A stretch of 64,000 bases of DNA, from assembly GCA_903813345.2 (NCBI GenBank), contig CAIIXF020000002.1, positions 24,630,455 to 24,694,454 of the forward strand, read 5' to 3'. Numbering within the stretch: the stretch's first letter is position 1; each line of letters starts with the position of its first letter. Below are positions 13,601-28,600 of the stretch, piece after piece. This stretch comes from Owenia fusiformis (lineage: Eukaryota; Annelida; Polychaeta; Sabellida; Oweniidae). The notes beneath the pieces are model-generated. The model saw only the letters and a program-made list of their open reading frames with translations, was not told the origin of the DNA and ran no database searches. The translations under genes and the position numbers were made by a program.

Positions 13601-16600
13601 TTCCGATTGGACTAATATAAAGGGATATTGTTTCATTATGTGGACTAGTGAAAGTCCGACATACTCATTGCTTTCAACCCAAAACTTAAAATAGGAAGTT
13701 ATCAAGATCCCAAGAGCACGATCGCTACTTAAACAATACGTTTGTAAAATCCCGGCGATCGAAATGCAATCAAACTTTCGCAATCAGGTGCCTTATTAGT
13801 CTTTTGATCTCTAAAGTTTTACGACTGAACTTTTCAATGAACTCGTGAGAAGCAAACGCAAACATCATTTTTCTAGTAAATCTAAAATAGAGTAAACCCA
13901 GGGAAAAAGATCGCGTGGTTATTTGATTATTTCATAGGAATTAGGCATATTTCAATTTTGAAATAACAAAAGTCAGTCTCGGAAGAATTTACCAAGCATT
14001 CCCTGCTTCGATGCGTTTTTATTGCAAGGGCCGTTTAGCGCCGATATGAATTCATTAGGGCATTGGGGTTGTGCTTTATTTGTTTTATTTATATAAATGT
14101 TATGAAATGTGTACGACACTTTAATGAATTATTTTTAGGGTTACAATGCATATTTGACTTTTCCCTCTAAACGTTTAAAATTCATCTTTATACTTTTCTT
14201 AGTTTGATTCAATAAAATTAACATTGGATCCCAGACAGTTATCAAATTCTCAGACATTTGATTAATATAGATATTTGTACTTCCTTTGACCAGTGGCTGG
14301 TGTGACTGAGATTCGAATCTAATCTGTTTCATTTTTATGTAAATTGAGAGAAATAAAGTTTTATTTTAAGCATTTTAACAATCTTAACGTTTGGCGTGCA
14401 GCTAAACTTAATACACAATCAAAGGATAGAATACAGAAATAAGAACATGCCTTGTTATTCAAGCTCGAGCAAAATCCCCGTTACAAAACCAAAATAACTG
14501 CGGTTAGGTAGCATCTTGATTACAGTAAAGACAGGCCATCTTATTTCTATGAATTATTTCTGCCTCTTATTCCTTAAACCGGCTTCGTTAAACAGTGCCA
14601 AAATATTTAAGTCGGAGCCAAAAACAAGACTATTTTTATATTTAAATCCCCTCACCTTGTCAATGTCTATGCCTGCATCTGGTATTCCCACCTTTGGGAG
14701 GGAGCCAATATACACATAGATACTTACTGGCCATGGACAGGGGGGGGGGGGGGCACAGAAACGAACATTCTGGGGTCATAAGGGATAATTGGGGAAGGGG
14801 GAGGGGTGGTGGTGAATAGTGAAGTCCGGGAGTGAAGTTAAGGGATACTGAAATCTTTCTTTTGATATTTAGTGCTTGAATGAAGACTTGTTTCCACTCC
14901 CCGCATTCTAGTAGAATTTAAATATTTGATCCAAAGGAGTTATTTTAAATCAAACTTGCATTCCGATTAATTAACACTCCAATGATTGTACCACTTCACT
15001 ATTGTCTAAGATAATTATAATGAATTCACGGGACACTATAGTCTTCCTTTTAAACTTAAGTGGTTGGATGGAGACTTGTAGTTTAATAGTTTAATAGTTT
15101 TAAAATAAACAGCTTGTTTTATGTTATGGTTGGAGTGATGTATGCATAGAAGAATGACACTGGTTTTGAAATATCTTAATTATCACATTGAATAAAGCCA
15201 TCCGTCCCTCTGTCCATTCTAGTGGACATGCTAGTGGACTGATATGATTTAAAGGAGAAGTCTCGGTGTAGAACGTGTACACACTAATGGGAACGAATTT
15301 TACTCATTTCTATTAAGGATTCGTTCATATACTAGCGGGGCTTTAGAGCATTTACAAACGCACGAATTGTATTGTTTTAAGGCAACTTTTATGACATATA
15401 ATGTATTTAAAGCTGATTAATTTTAGATTATATTCGGTTCAATTTTACAAATAATGAATAGTATTACAGTATATCGAAAAATATACAATGATTTACATTA
15501 AATTGCGCAGACTGCAAACAATGTACATGGTTGGCGAATTTGCATGCGCGTTCTTGATAATAAGAATTAAAGGTTGAACTTAAAAATCAAACATTTTCTT
15601 TTTTAAACATAATAAATCTTTAAATCAAGAAAATAAAAATAAGATTGATGATTGAACTTTTCATAGTCAACTGCGACTGTGTCGACGCATGTTTATTTAC
15701 TTAGCTAATTTGATTGTTAATGGCCGCAACGGATAATACGTACATGTAAGCTGTTCGGATAAGACATTTCTATATGATTAATAACAAATCCCAGGCAGAA
15801 TGTTATTCAACAGTAACTGATCTTATTAGTTATTATTCAATTTGGATAATAAATCTATTATCTCGTCGTATTGATGTTTATTATATAGTGTTTCTCGTTG
15901 TGTAACCACGGACAGTAGGAATATTGTTCAAGATTAACGCAAATTCAAAATCTCCTTTAGAGGTAGTCGGCTTTATAATACACTATTCTTCTCGTTTCCC
16001 CAATCTGAATTATAGTCTTTCATCACATCTTTAATTGCAGGCTTCAGATTTCTATACAGATGCGGCTAATCTTATAAACGTAGAGTAGCATTCTTGATTG
16101 GACTATGGTAATTAAGGCTCGAATAATCTACGGTATGGGGGTTCGTTAGCATTTTAGTAATTTTCTTTATGGAGTTTATAACAAGCCGAGGGCAATAGGG
16201 TTCTCGTGGCAATAGACGTGTGACTAAAATGACGATATCTAACAATTTAGCAGCTTGGTGCGATGGAATCTACAAGAAACAATAATTAAGCGCATCTGTG
16301 TATGGCGTCCAATGAGACGTTAGATTTTTGTGATTTTTTTTACAATTTCTAATTAAGACAATGACAATTGAGTCTTATATGTATATCGATGATAGATAAC
16401 TAATTAGTTGCTCGCTAGATTCATTTGTAAGTAGATATTGTTTTTGCATTTTGGTGCGTACGTGAATGTGTTGGTACTCGTTCTCACAAATAACGTCAAC
16501 GGGAATAAAACACCAACATATACAGGGGGCGATCCATATATTCTTATAAAACTGCTCTCATTTTCACATACATTCCTATAAAACTGCTCTCACTTTGTGA

Positions 16601-19600
16601 TTATTTCATATATATATATCCATAGGCCATTTTATATTTCACAAAATGACCACGAATACATGCTTTGTACTGAAGAAATGCAACGTTCGGTTTAACAACG
16701 TTTCATTGTTAAATTGTCGGGGATATCAATCCTTCTAAGCTCACTAATTATCCTGTCGTAAAATATCTTCAAAATATCAACTAATCGGATGACATTAAGG
16801 TATGTAATCATCTCATGCAGTCCATCATGTTTGGTCAAAAGCCAATGATCATGATCAGTGAAGGATGAATTGTACAGATATGACTATTGATCCGAGCCAT
16901 AGTAATGATTGATATGATAACAAATATGATACAGAAAGTTTGCTATCTCAGTCGTTGATTAAATTGAGAACCGTGTGGTTGGAATTAACTAATACGTAGG
17001 CTACTGGTTGTTGATCCGTTGATATGGATTTTGAACTAATGATGTGACAATATGATGATGTGACAATATGATGATGTGACAATATGATGTTTCTCTCTGG
17101 CCCTCCGGGCCCTCGGGAAATATCATATTGTCCCTAGGAATAAAACCCATATTGAAATCATCCCGGGCAGGGCAGTTATCTGTTTATTTCAGTTGAATGT
17201 CTGTTCTAAACTACGGTAATACTATTTCAGTTACGTTATCCAACATTGTGAGAATATTCAGAAAACGGTGAACATTCTGAGATCAATTTCAATGGCAAAT
17301 GATTCGTGTTGATATAATTGGTCTTCGAAGGTGACAGTGGCATCTCTCAGATTTGGGAAATTTCCTCCCTCCTCAAGTATTGCGCATGCGCGGCCCCAAC
17401 CCCCACTTGATTCCTCAAACGGTAAGTGTATGTTGTGTATGAATAAAAGATGTGGAAGGTATATATTCGCTTGGATACAAACAAGAATCACATTTTCAGC
17501 AATACGACCAAATGAGAATTGCGATTCTTTGTCGTGATAAATAGTTATATCGTCTATCCATTAGGGAGTACTTTCTCATTGAACAAAATAGTTCTTTGCA
17601 TTTAGAACATATTGCTTGCTTCCTGAGCCAAAGCAGGAAGTCATAATGCTCCAACTCGTATAATTAATGTGCCCTTGCCTTCGAAGGTGTGTGATTATAT
17701 GAGAACCATCCAAAGAATTATTCAAAATTCCCAATGAACTAAGTACCGTGCCACCTTAGGGATTATCTAATTTCCAGATTTTCATCTGTTTTGAGGCCCT
17801 TGTGTAGCAGAGTATACGTGCACTAGTGGGAAAAGAGGATGGCTGTGCCATTCCCTCTGATATTGACGAACGACAGGAAACTCAGGCGTTTGATGGATCG
17901 TGAACGTGAAATTGTGCATGCGCAGACTGTTTGACCTGAAGACAGGAGGAGTGAGTAGCTCCCATAATTCTTTCATATTCTATCGTATTCGGGGATTCCC
18001 CATTACATCATCTCTTGCATCATCTCCAATCAAATTGCAGGATTCGATCATGTGAACAATCATGGGCACATGCTCTCTCAGTGCTGCGCATGCGCAGAGT
18101 TAAATTTTAAATCGTGAGAATGGCGTTTACATCAGTTCAACATCGTCATTTCAAACCTACGGTAATACTATTGAAGTTACTCGATCCATACTTGTAGAGA
18201 ATACTCATAAAACTACAGTGAACATTTGGAGATCCATTTTAACGGAAATTTAAGGCCTGTTTATAAAATTTGTTTTCGAACGTGCTAATATGATAGGGCA
18301 TCTTTGGGAAATCTCCCCCCCTGACCTGAAGAGATAATCGGTTGATCTTTGAGACATATCACAGATTTGATAAATTGAGGGCTACTGTCCTTAAAAACAA
18401 GAACTAGCAGTAACCAATATGTGAAATATAACGTTGCAGAAATATACTTCATAAGTGTAAGGAGGCAAAATCAAAATAATAACTGAAGATTGGACCAAGA
18501 GTTCAAAACTGTCCAGCAAAATAATATGTATATGTATCCAACAACCAATGAGAAACAAGTTACAAGACGCATGAACACGACGTTGCAAAAAGTAACTTCA
18601 TGAGAAAACATAATGCTTAATCGTTCCTTTCTTTTCGCTTACAATACGTCAATAAGATCACAGGTGTTAGGAAAAGCGTATTAATATGTGATGCGCTTCT
18701 TGATTGGTAGCCTATTGTTCTAGATAGTGTTGCGAGGTGTTAGAATCTCAATTAATTCGTAATCACCACAAGATACATTAATTGGCAATTATGCCATTGG
18801 GCAACAATTTTTATAAATCAAATGGTCTGTCTAGTGCTTCCATTCATTTTGCTCATCATTTGTGACAATGCTTATAGATGAGTAGCCAGATCTCATAAAG
18901 TCTTCAAATAAAGAAGTTTAAACCTCCAAAAGGTTACCGGCTAATCTTGATACCGTTGGAAAGCTAAACATCTGCACTAACATGTTTGAAGACTATAAAA
19001 ATTCAGAACAGGTGGAAAAGTTCTTAAAAATGCTGGTTTCCATGGTAACTGCAATGTTGTCATTATTAAGGACAAATTATATACTTTTGAACATATATAG
19101 AGAACGCTTTGACCATACATCATGATAAAAGTACCACGGTAAAGTAATTTAAAAAACCTTTTGAAAAAACATATTTTTAGGATTTTTGGGCCTATTGTGA
19201 TGTCATAGAACTAAAAACGCTTGATTTTTCGGTGATTTTGACAGAATTTAGACACGTGTGGTATGCTAATGTAAGCTACATTATCTAATAAAACTATTTT
19301 GTGTTTAAAAGTGACTTAACACAACACTTATATGTATATTATCGGGCAAACAATATCATTATGATTGTGATGTCATAATGCAAAGAGATAGAGGCCTAAT
19401 TCAAATATCTAATATCGAGATTATTGACAAATCCAGATATATTTGAGACATTTATATTCTATTTTATACATTTTCAATGATAACTTAAAAATCCTCAACA
19501 TTAAAATGTCATGTTTAATACATCTATAAAAAGGTTACTGTCTAATCATGGTACTGTTGGAAAGCTTAGCATCTGTGTTAACATGCCTAATGACTAAAAT

Positions 19601-22600
19601 AACAGGTGAGAACATTTCTAAAGATGATGGTTTCCATGGTAACTGCAATGATGTCACTATTAAGTCCAGGAATATACTTTTGAAGATATCTAGAGAACGG
19701 TTTGACCATATATCATATTAAAACTATCATTGTAAAGCTAATTTAACAAACTTGTTAAAAATACACATTTCTCAAGGTTTCGGGCTCATTGTGATGTCAT
19801 AGAAATAGAAAGCTCGATTTTTGGTGATTTTACAAAATACAAAAAATATCATGTGCTTTTGTAGCCTAATAGTATTGAAGATAAACTATTTTGTGTTTAT
19901 ACGTGACTGAACACAACACTTACATGTATTAATATATCAGGCAAACAATATTATTGTGATTTTGATGTCATGATGCAAAAAGATAGATGCCTAAATCAAA
20001 CACATGTATCTAGTATCGAGAATTTTAACAAATCCAGATATTGAATGAAAAAGGTAGAAGGTATTTTTGGGCTTTGATACTGATCAAAAACTTGCATATT
20101 GAGCTTTACGGATGCATTGGTGTTTTTTAAGATTTTTAGGCAAAAAATTATTTTAATCGTTCGTTTCCATAGTAACATAATAAGATCATAATGACATTGG
20201 TACCATATGAAAGCAAAAATAACTTCTGGTATTTCTAGAAAAAATATGCAAACTATTCATTATGATTAATTTTGACCTTAAGTTTACATATTTACAATGA
20301 AATAATTATACAGCATGGTGTTATATATATCGGGTGTCCCAAAAATGAGACACTTTTTGACAAGTATTTTCTCGGCAACCACATTCACTGACAATTTGTA
20401 CAAAGTAGCCCAAGAGTATCATTAACGTATAAAACTATGAAAAAGATCAAGTAAATGTGACAACTAATTAATTCAACGTAGAATGTCAAAAGATCCCATC
20501 TTGGAGCAACGCACTGAGAACTTTATATCGTTTGCACCAAAAAATGGGAAATAATTTGACGAGTAATTTCTCAGGAATAGATGAACCAAATTCTTCTTCT
20601 GCTAGCCCTATGAATATGTAAGAAATTGCTCATATATTGTGTCTGTATTTGTAAATTAAACACAGTATGTCAAAATATCCAATATCAGTGAAAAAGTTAC
20701 TTATTAACCCATTTCAAAGCAAAAATACTTTTCCGTATTTATTCTAACAATATCATCTCCAATGAATTTTGAGAATAAATGGATTTTGGATATTTTGGAA
20801 GAATGAAACAAATTAATTAGTCATGAGACACAGACAAGCTATTTTGACTGATTGACAGAATATTTGTTTGATCTTTTTTAGATTTTTACAACTTGCAAAT
20901 GATACTGAATATAGTGAATTTGGTTCATCAGTTGCCCAGAAAATACTTGTCAAAATGTGTCTCATTTTTTGGGACACCAGATATATATTTTCTACTATGA
21001 AGTGATGCATTATGTTTGATCTAGGTACATTTATTTACTTTTTGAAATCAAAATTAAATACGATACATGTTGCACCAAAACTAAAATTGCATTTCATGAC
21101 ATAGCATAGTTTTGCCCGATGCAAGATTTATCAACACTTACAGACTGTGTAATAGGTCAGCAGCAAGGCCAAAATTAGAGAAATATTGTGTGACCTAGGT
21201 CACTCTAAGTTGGTCCTGGCCATAGAAAAAGAAATTGAAATGAGAAATTGGGCCTAAAGGTGATGCCCTCTACAATTTGACCTGATATTTAAAATAATGT
21301 TTAATATTTATTTCTAACAAATAAGAACATCACAAATACTATCTAGTAGCTTAAATTGACCAGAGTTAGATTAATTTGTGTATTTAAAAAAGTATTTATT
21401 GGTGAAAATTTTTAAATTTCAAAAAGTGTTTTTTGAACTTTCAGAGGTCACGAGTATCTTTTAATAAGAGATCATTCACACCAATGCATAGCAATCATCC
21501 GCACATGTTTTTTCAAAAAATTGGCTTGTAAATAACATTTGATATTTATTCTTGAACTAGTGTGTCCTTTGTCCAATCTTTGCATTGGTATTTCTTTTTC
21601 AACAAAAACCTTTTAAAGCTTTATCTTAGCCAAATTCATCATACATTTCAACTTAGCCTTACATACATTGTTCATGTGAGGTCAAATGCTTCTTTTTAAT
21701 TTTATTAGATTAATTTGGGACACTTACTAAAGCACCACAAGACTTAGATAATCTTAGAGGCAATTAAAGCACTACTAGGGTATGCAAGGAAATCATTAAG
21801 GGCTACCAATGAGGGCTATTAAAGCACCACCAAGTCATACTATGAAAGCATTGAGGGAATAAGAATACTAGTGAATCATGAAGGGGCATTTAGCACCACC
21901 AAGGCATACTAGGGAATTATTAATGACTATTATTGAACCTAAAGAAACTATTTAAACACCACCAAGCCACACTATGGAATCACTAAGGGCTATTAAGAAA
22001 CTAATTGGGGCTATTTTAATACAGCCCGAGCATATAAGGGAATCACTAAGAGTTATTTAGAAACTAATTAAGGCTATTTAAGCAGAATCGGAGCATATAA
22101 GGGAATCAATAAGGGCTATTAAGAAACTAATTGGGGCTATTTAAGCACAACCTGAGCATACTAGGGAATCACTAAGGGCTATTAAAAAACTAATTGGGGC
22201 TATTTAAGCACAACCCGAGCATACTGGGGAATCACTAAGGGCTATTTAAAAACTAATTGAGGCTATTTAAGCACAACCCGAGGAAGGAATCACTAAGGGC
22301 TAATAAGAAACTAATTGGGGTTATTTAAGCACAACCCGAGAATATAAGGGAATCAATAAGGGCTTTTAAGAAACTGATTGGGGCTATTGAAGCACAAACT
22401 GAGCATACTATAGGGAATGACTACGGACTTTTAAGAAACTAATTGGGGTTATTTGAGCACAACCCGAGCATACTATGGAATCACTAAGGGCTACTAAGAA
22501 ACTAATTGGGGCTATTTAAGCACAACCCGGACATACTAGGGAATCAATAAGGGCTATAAGAAACCAATAAGGGCTATTTGAGCACAACCTGAGCATACTA

Positions 22601-25600
22601 GCGAGTCACTGAGGGCAATTAAGAAACCAACTGGGGCTATTTAGGCACAACCAGAGCATACTAGGGAATCACTAAGGGCTATCAAGAAATCAATTGGACT
22701 ATTTAAGCACAACCCAAGCATACTAGGGAATCACTTAGAGCTATAAGAAACCAATTAGGGCTATTTGAGCACAACCAAAGCATACTAGAAATCACTAAAG
22801 GGTATTAAGAAACCAATGTTGGCTATTTAAGCACAACCCAATCATAGTAGGGAATCACTAAGGGCTATTAAAGCACAACCCGAGCATACTAGGGATCAGT
22901 TAGGGCTATTAAGAAATTAATATGGGCTATTTAAGCACTACCCGATCATATAAGGGAATCACTAAGGGCTATCAAGAAACTAATTGGGGCTATTTAAGCA
23001 ATACCCGAGCATATGAGGGAATCACTAAGGGCTAATAAGAAACTAACTGGGGCTATTTACGCACAACCCGGCCATACTAGGGAATCACTAAGGGCTATTA
23101 AGAAACTAAATGGGGCTATTTACGCACAGCACGGCCATACTAGGGAATCACTAAGTGCTATTAAGAAACTAATTGGGGCTATTTAAGCACAACTCGAGCA
23201 TACTAGGGAATCACTAAGGGCTATTAAGAAACTAATTGGGGCTAGTTAAGCACAACCTGAGCATATAATGGAATCACTAGGGGGCATTAAGAGACAGATT
23301 GGGGCTAGTAAAGCACAACCCGAGCATACTAGGGAATCACTAAGGGCTATTAAGAAACTAATTGGGGCTATTTAAGCAAAACCCGAGCATATAAGGGAAT
23401 CACTAAGGGCAGTTAAGAAACCAATTGGGGCTATTTAAGCACAACCCGAGCATATAAAGGAATCACTAAGGGCTATCAAGAAACTAATTCGGGCTATTTA
23501 AGCACAACCCAAGCATATAAGGGAATCACTAAGGGCTATCAAGAAACTAATTGGGGCTATTTAAGCAATACCCGAGAATATGAGGGAATCACTAAGGGCT
23601 AATAAGAAACTAACTGGGGCTATTTACGCACAGCCCGGCCATACTAGGGAATCACTAAGGGCTATTAAGAAACTAAATGGGGCTATTTACACACAACACG
23701 GCCATACTAGGGAATCACTAAGGGCTATTAAGAAACTAATTGGGGCTATTTAAGCACAACTCGAGCATACTAGGGAATCACTAAGGGCTATTAAGAAACT
23801 AATTGGGGCTAGTTAAGCACAACCCGAACATATAAGGGAATCACTAGGGGGTATTAAGAGACCGATTGGGGCTATTAAAGCGCAACCCGAGCATACTAGG
23901 GAATCACTAAGGGCTATTAAGAAACTAATTGGGGCTATTTAAGCACAACCCGAAAATATAAGGGAATCACTAAGGGCTGTTAAGAAACCAATTGGGGCTA
24001 TTTAAGCACAACCCCAGCATATAAGAGAATCACTAAGGACTATCAAGAAACTAATTCGGGCTATTTAAGCACAACCCAAGCTATTAAGAGCCAATCTAGA
24101 GGATACGAGGGAATCACTAAGGGCTATTAGAACCAATCTAGAGGATACAAGGGAATCACTAAGGGCTATTGAGAAACCAATCTGAGATATTTAAGCACAA
24201 CCCGAGCATATAAGGGAATTGCTAAGGGCTATTAAGAAATCAATTTTGGCTATTTAAGCACAACCCGTTCATACTAGGGAATCACGAAGGGCTATTAATG
24301 AGCCAATATTGACTGTTAAAGCACTTATTATCGCCATTTCTGTAGGGTAGTGTCGCCATTTTTACTGAAATCTGATATGTTCCTAGGAAATGTAAAAAAA
24401 AGTCAGACCACGGCTGTGATCATTTGATAGTAGTGTTAATATATCAAAATTACGGGTCATGATGCCATTATTAATATGAAAATTAGCTTATTTGAATATT
24501 GTTTTCATAAAAACATCAGAAATATTTTTTGCTTTCATAGGGTACCAATATTAATTCAATCAACAACTTTGTAGCATGAATAATGAACCATAAACTAATA
24601 GTCTTCAAATATGTCATTTGAAGAATGTAATCTTATTTTCTTTATTTTATTGCTATTTTTACTGTTAATGAAAATTGTATGTTGTATGTTGTAAATAATT
24701 GTATGTTTGGCCCTAGAATGGCATCAGTACTAATAAATCCTATTATATATATATGTTATATATATAAACTAATTTGTACAAGAACAACTGAGATATGCCC
24801 ACTCTGCACTATGCTGTTATCTCTGAATATATAGAAAATATTAAATGGTTACTATGGAACCGAGCGTTTTAAGTAAATCTCACCCTAAAGTCTGAACTAA
24901 ATATCTAAACTTTTCTTGCCTGACATACTGATACACGTACATGTTGTTTTTGCCTCCAGAAACACTTGACACATATTATAACATTTGGTAGAAATCACTA
25001 AAAAAACTTAGATATGTGTTTATGATGGGGTTGTGGAATTATCTTTTCGACGATGTATCGAACGTGACATATTGTTGAAGCTTTTCAAATTATCTTAAGA
25101 TTTCTCCTTTATCCGAATATGTCAAAAATCTCGATATATTTGAAATATACCTTTATCTAAAAGTTTTGATTATGACATCACAAGTAAAATGATATTACTT
25201 GTCTGATATACTAATACATATAAGTGTTGTACAACATGTCCTAAATCATGTATTTACACAAAATAGTTTATTCTGTAACTACTATCGGCTACAAAAGCGG
25301 ATGATACATGTATGTACTTGTGTGAATTATGTCAAAATTACCAAAAATCAAGCGTTTCTATTTATATGACATCACAATGAGCCCAAACCCCTGGAAAATA
25401 TGTATTTTCGACATGTTTGTTAAATTACCTTAACAATGAAACTTTAAACATGATATATGGTCAAAGCGTTCCCTAGATATCCTCAAAAGTATATTTATGG
25501 ACTTAAATAGTGACAACATTGCAGTTACCATGGAAACCATCATTTTTAAAAATGTTCTCACCTGTTTTGATTTATTTTAGGGATTAGGCATGTTAACACA

Positions 25601-28600
25601 GATGCTAAACTTTCAACGGTACCATGATTAGCCAGTAACCTTTTCATCTATATATTTAACATGACATTATATTGTTGAGGATTTTTAAAATTATCATTGA
25701 AAATGTATAAAATGTATAAATGCCTCAAATATATCTTGATTTTTCAAAAATCTCGATATTAGATATTTGAATTAGGCCTCTATCTCTTTGCATTATGACA
25801 TCAGAATCATAGTGATATTGATTGTTCGATATATTAATACTATGTGTTGTGTTAAGTCACTTAAAGACAACACATAGTTTACTTTAAGTATTGTAGCTTA
25901 CAGAAGCATATGATACACGTAGTTTAGATTCTGTCAAAATCACCGAAAATTCAGCCGTTTCTAGTTCTATGACATCACAATGAGCCCAATAATCCAAAAA
26001 ATACCTTTTTTCAACAAGTTTGTTAAATTACCTTAACAGTGATACTTTTATCAAGACATATGGTCAAAGTGTTCTCTAGATATGTTCAAAAGTATATTCA
26101 TGGGCCTTAATGGTGACAACATTGCAGTTACCATGGAAACCAGCATTTTAAAGAATTTTCTCACCTGTTCTGAATTGCTTTAGTCGTCAAACATATTAGT
26201 GCAGATGCTAAGCTTTCCAACGGTACCATGATTTGCCAGTAACCTTTTCATCGATATATTAAACATAACATTATATAGTTGAGGATTTTTTAAATTATCA
26301 TTGAAGATGTATAAAATGTATAAATGCCTCCAATATTTGTCAAAAATCTCGATATTAGATATTTGAATTAGGCCTCTATCTCTTTGTATTATGACATCAC
26401 AATCATAGTGATATTGTTTGTTCGATATACTAATACTATGTGTTGTGTTAAGTCACTTAAAGACAATAAAGACAAAACATAGTTTACTTTAAGTATTGTA
26501 GCTTACAGAAGCATATGATACATGTCTAAACTCTGTCAAAATCACCGAAAAATCAGCCGTTTCTAGTTCTATGACATCACAATGAGTCCAATAATCCAAA
26601 AAATACATTTTTTCAAAAACTGTGTCAAATTATCTTTACAGTGATACTTTTATCAAAGCATATGGTCAAAGCGTTATCTAGATATGTTCAAAAGTATATT
26701 CATGGGCCTTAATAGTTACAACTTTGCAGTTACCATGGAAACCAGCATTTTAAAGAACTTTTCCACCTGTTCTGAATGTTTTTAGTCATCAAGCATGTTA
26801 GTGCAGATGTTTAGCTTTCCAACGGTACCAAGATTAGCCAGTAACCTTTCGGAGGTTTAATCTCTTCAAATATTGCCGGCTGCTACTCGTCTATTAGAGA
26901 AATTACGGCATAATCCATTAACCTTGTTCGTAGTTTGAACAGTTGAATAGGGATTTCACGCACCAATAATCATATATCAACGGAGATTTCCCAAAGTACA
27001 GTTTGCGAAGAGTATACAATAGACAATACTGTATATAGTTTTGTTGTGTCTTTTTTCACTAAAGGCGACAGGGTTTGTCCACGTAACCATATTCTTCAAT
27101 AGTTCTATAAATGATGCTTCATCCAATTTAGTAGGTCAGCGCTGACACGCCGGATTCGAAAGGATGGATCAGAATCAGAGGGAGCTAAGAAAATCTCATT
27201 CTGATAAGGGACAGCATCTCTTCCATTCAATCGAGGTTGGGCCATGCAGCTGAAGGTAAGCCATGCAACCGAAGGTAAGCCATACAACCGAATTTTGCCG
27301 ATTCAATCTGACGGAGAATGCCGAGCCTCTCTTTTTGACCAATTAGAGACGTCCTCTTCACATTCGTGGTACCCTCGGCCAACTTCGTTTGCAAAGAAAA
27401 TCTCCGGCTTTTCTTGAGGTATCTTCGGTTGCAAGCCAAAAGCTATTAGAAGGCCATGATATCTCATGATTAGAAAATCTTGTCTGAACCAGAAGTGAAA
27501 TTTGGTACTGTCGCAATAGGATTAAGATTATCTACGGCTTATCACGCGTCGTCGTTTCCGCTGAATGTTAGAACACCGAAACCTCGTAGATCAGGATGTG
27601 ACAAGGTTACATCAAGGGAAAGATCAATACCCGGTGATTTCAGCGGGAAGTGGCGTTTCGTTCAGTGGATGAGCTGCGCGCGCACGCATAAATGTGATTA
27701 TCCAATATAATTAGGGGAGGGCTATTTGAAATAGTTTTTGGTCTCAGGCGCGACCCAGGGCTGTTGTCTTAAGGACATTTCGTTGAAAATGAGCCATTCG
27801 GCTGATAATTGGTAAGAGTTTGCGATCTTATAATGTATAACTGTTACTCAGACACATATTTTGACACGATTCTGTTGGAAATAAGCTTTGAACCGAGAGA
27901 TATTCACGATTGATATGCACATTTTTGATTGTGCCATTGCTTTTCCATTGCACAATCCATGTATTGATAGAAGTAACATTAATAATGCAGATTGTTTACC
28001 TTCAATACATGGCAGACACTACATATCGGTCTATTAAATACCAGTTTGTGCCTTAAATAGTTTTATATTTCCATCCACGGCCTGGAGCCTGGGTGTGTTT
28101 GTCTCTTATGTGTATGCTTGTGCATGGACTTCTAATCACTAGCAGAATTTAACATGATGCAAACTCGACATTATAACTCATGCTGTAACATTTTGACTTC
28201 GCTGGAAAACAATAGGAATTATTTTTCTCGCCTATCAATCATGAGTCACAATCAAAATTTCAGAATGATCAATCAGGCAATGGTCCAAATCAAGTTATAA
28301 CATTATATGATATTCAGCAAGAAGTCCGGTAGAAATACAGAATATTTAAACATCAAAGCTGAAAGTTAAAAGCTAATCTGTCAATTTTCTGTCTGCAAAA
28401 GAGCGTTTACATTTGACACAATAACAGACTGAGGCTTTGAAATCTAGGATTCCCCAGGAAAATATGACGTCATACTAATTAGCATAAGGATTTCCCTATT
28501 GGTCTGGGTCGTGTCTTGTTCGAAAACACAATCCATAAATACATGCTAATTTCTAAGGAGATAGGAAGTGTATAACGTGTTTATCGATTTTGTTTAAAGA

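Larger units (their letters stand above)
18880..26900. mobile_element. Foldback-like structure: long inverted arms around a satellite
   Basis: The left arm (about 18880-20270) and right arm (about 24480-26900) are complementary to each other. Each arm is itself made of units of about 600 bp: two on the left (units start near 18934 and 19530) and three on the right (units end near 25645, 26248 and 26850). Marker words are GGTTACCGGCTAATCTTG and CCATGGTAACTGCAATG, and their complements. Between the arms lie the mariner-type MITE (20326), about 1 kb of unique sequence and the 63-bp satellite. Foldback/Galileo-type transposons are known for long terminal inverted repeats made of tandem units. Exact ends and target duplication could not be fixed by eye. 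Confidence 0.6.

Noticed and set aside
21715-24320. Regular repeat array considered as CRISPR
   Set aside because: Units are contiguous 63-mers without unique spacers, in eukaryotic intronic DNA. The same applies to the 85-bp and 31-bp arrays.
27105-27439. Two overlapping minus-strand frames in slightly GC-richer DNA
   Set aside because: No recognisable domain; part of the sequence is a short tandem repeat (AAGCCATGCAACCGAAGGT).
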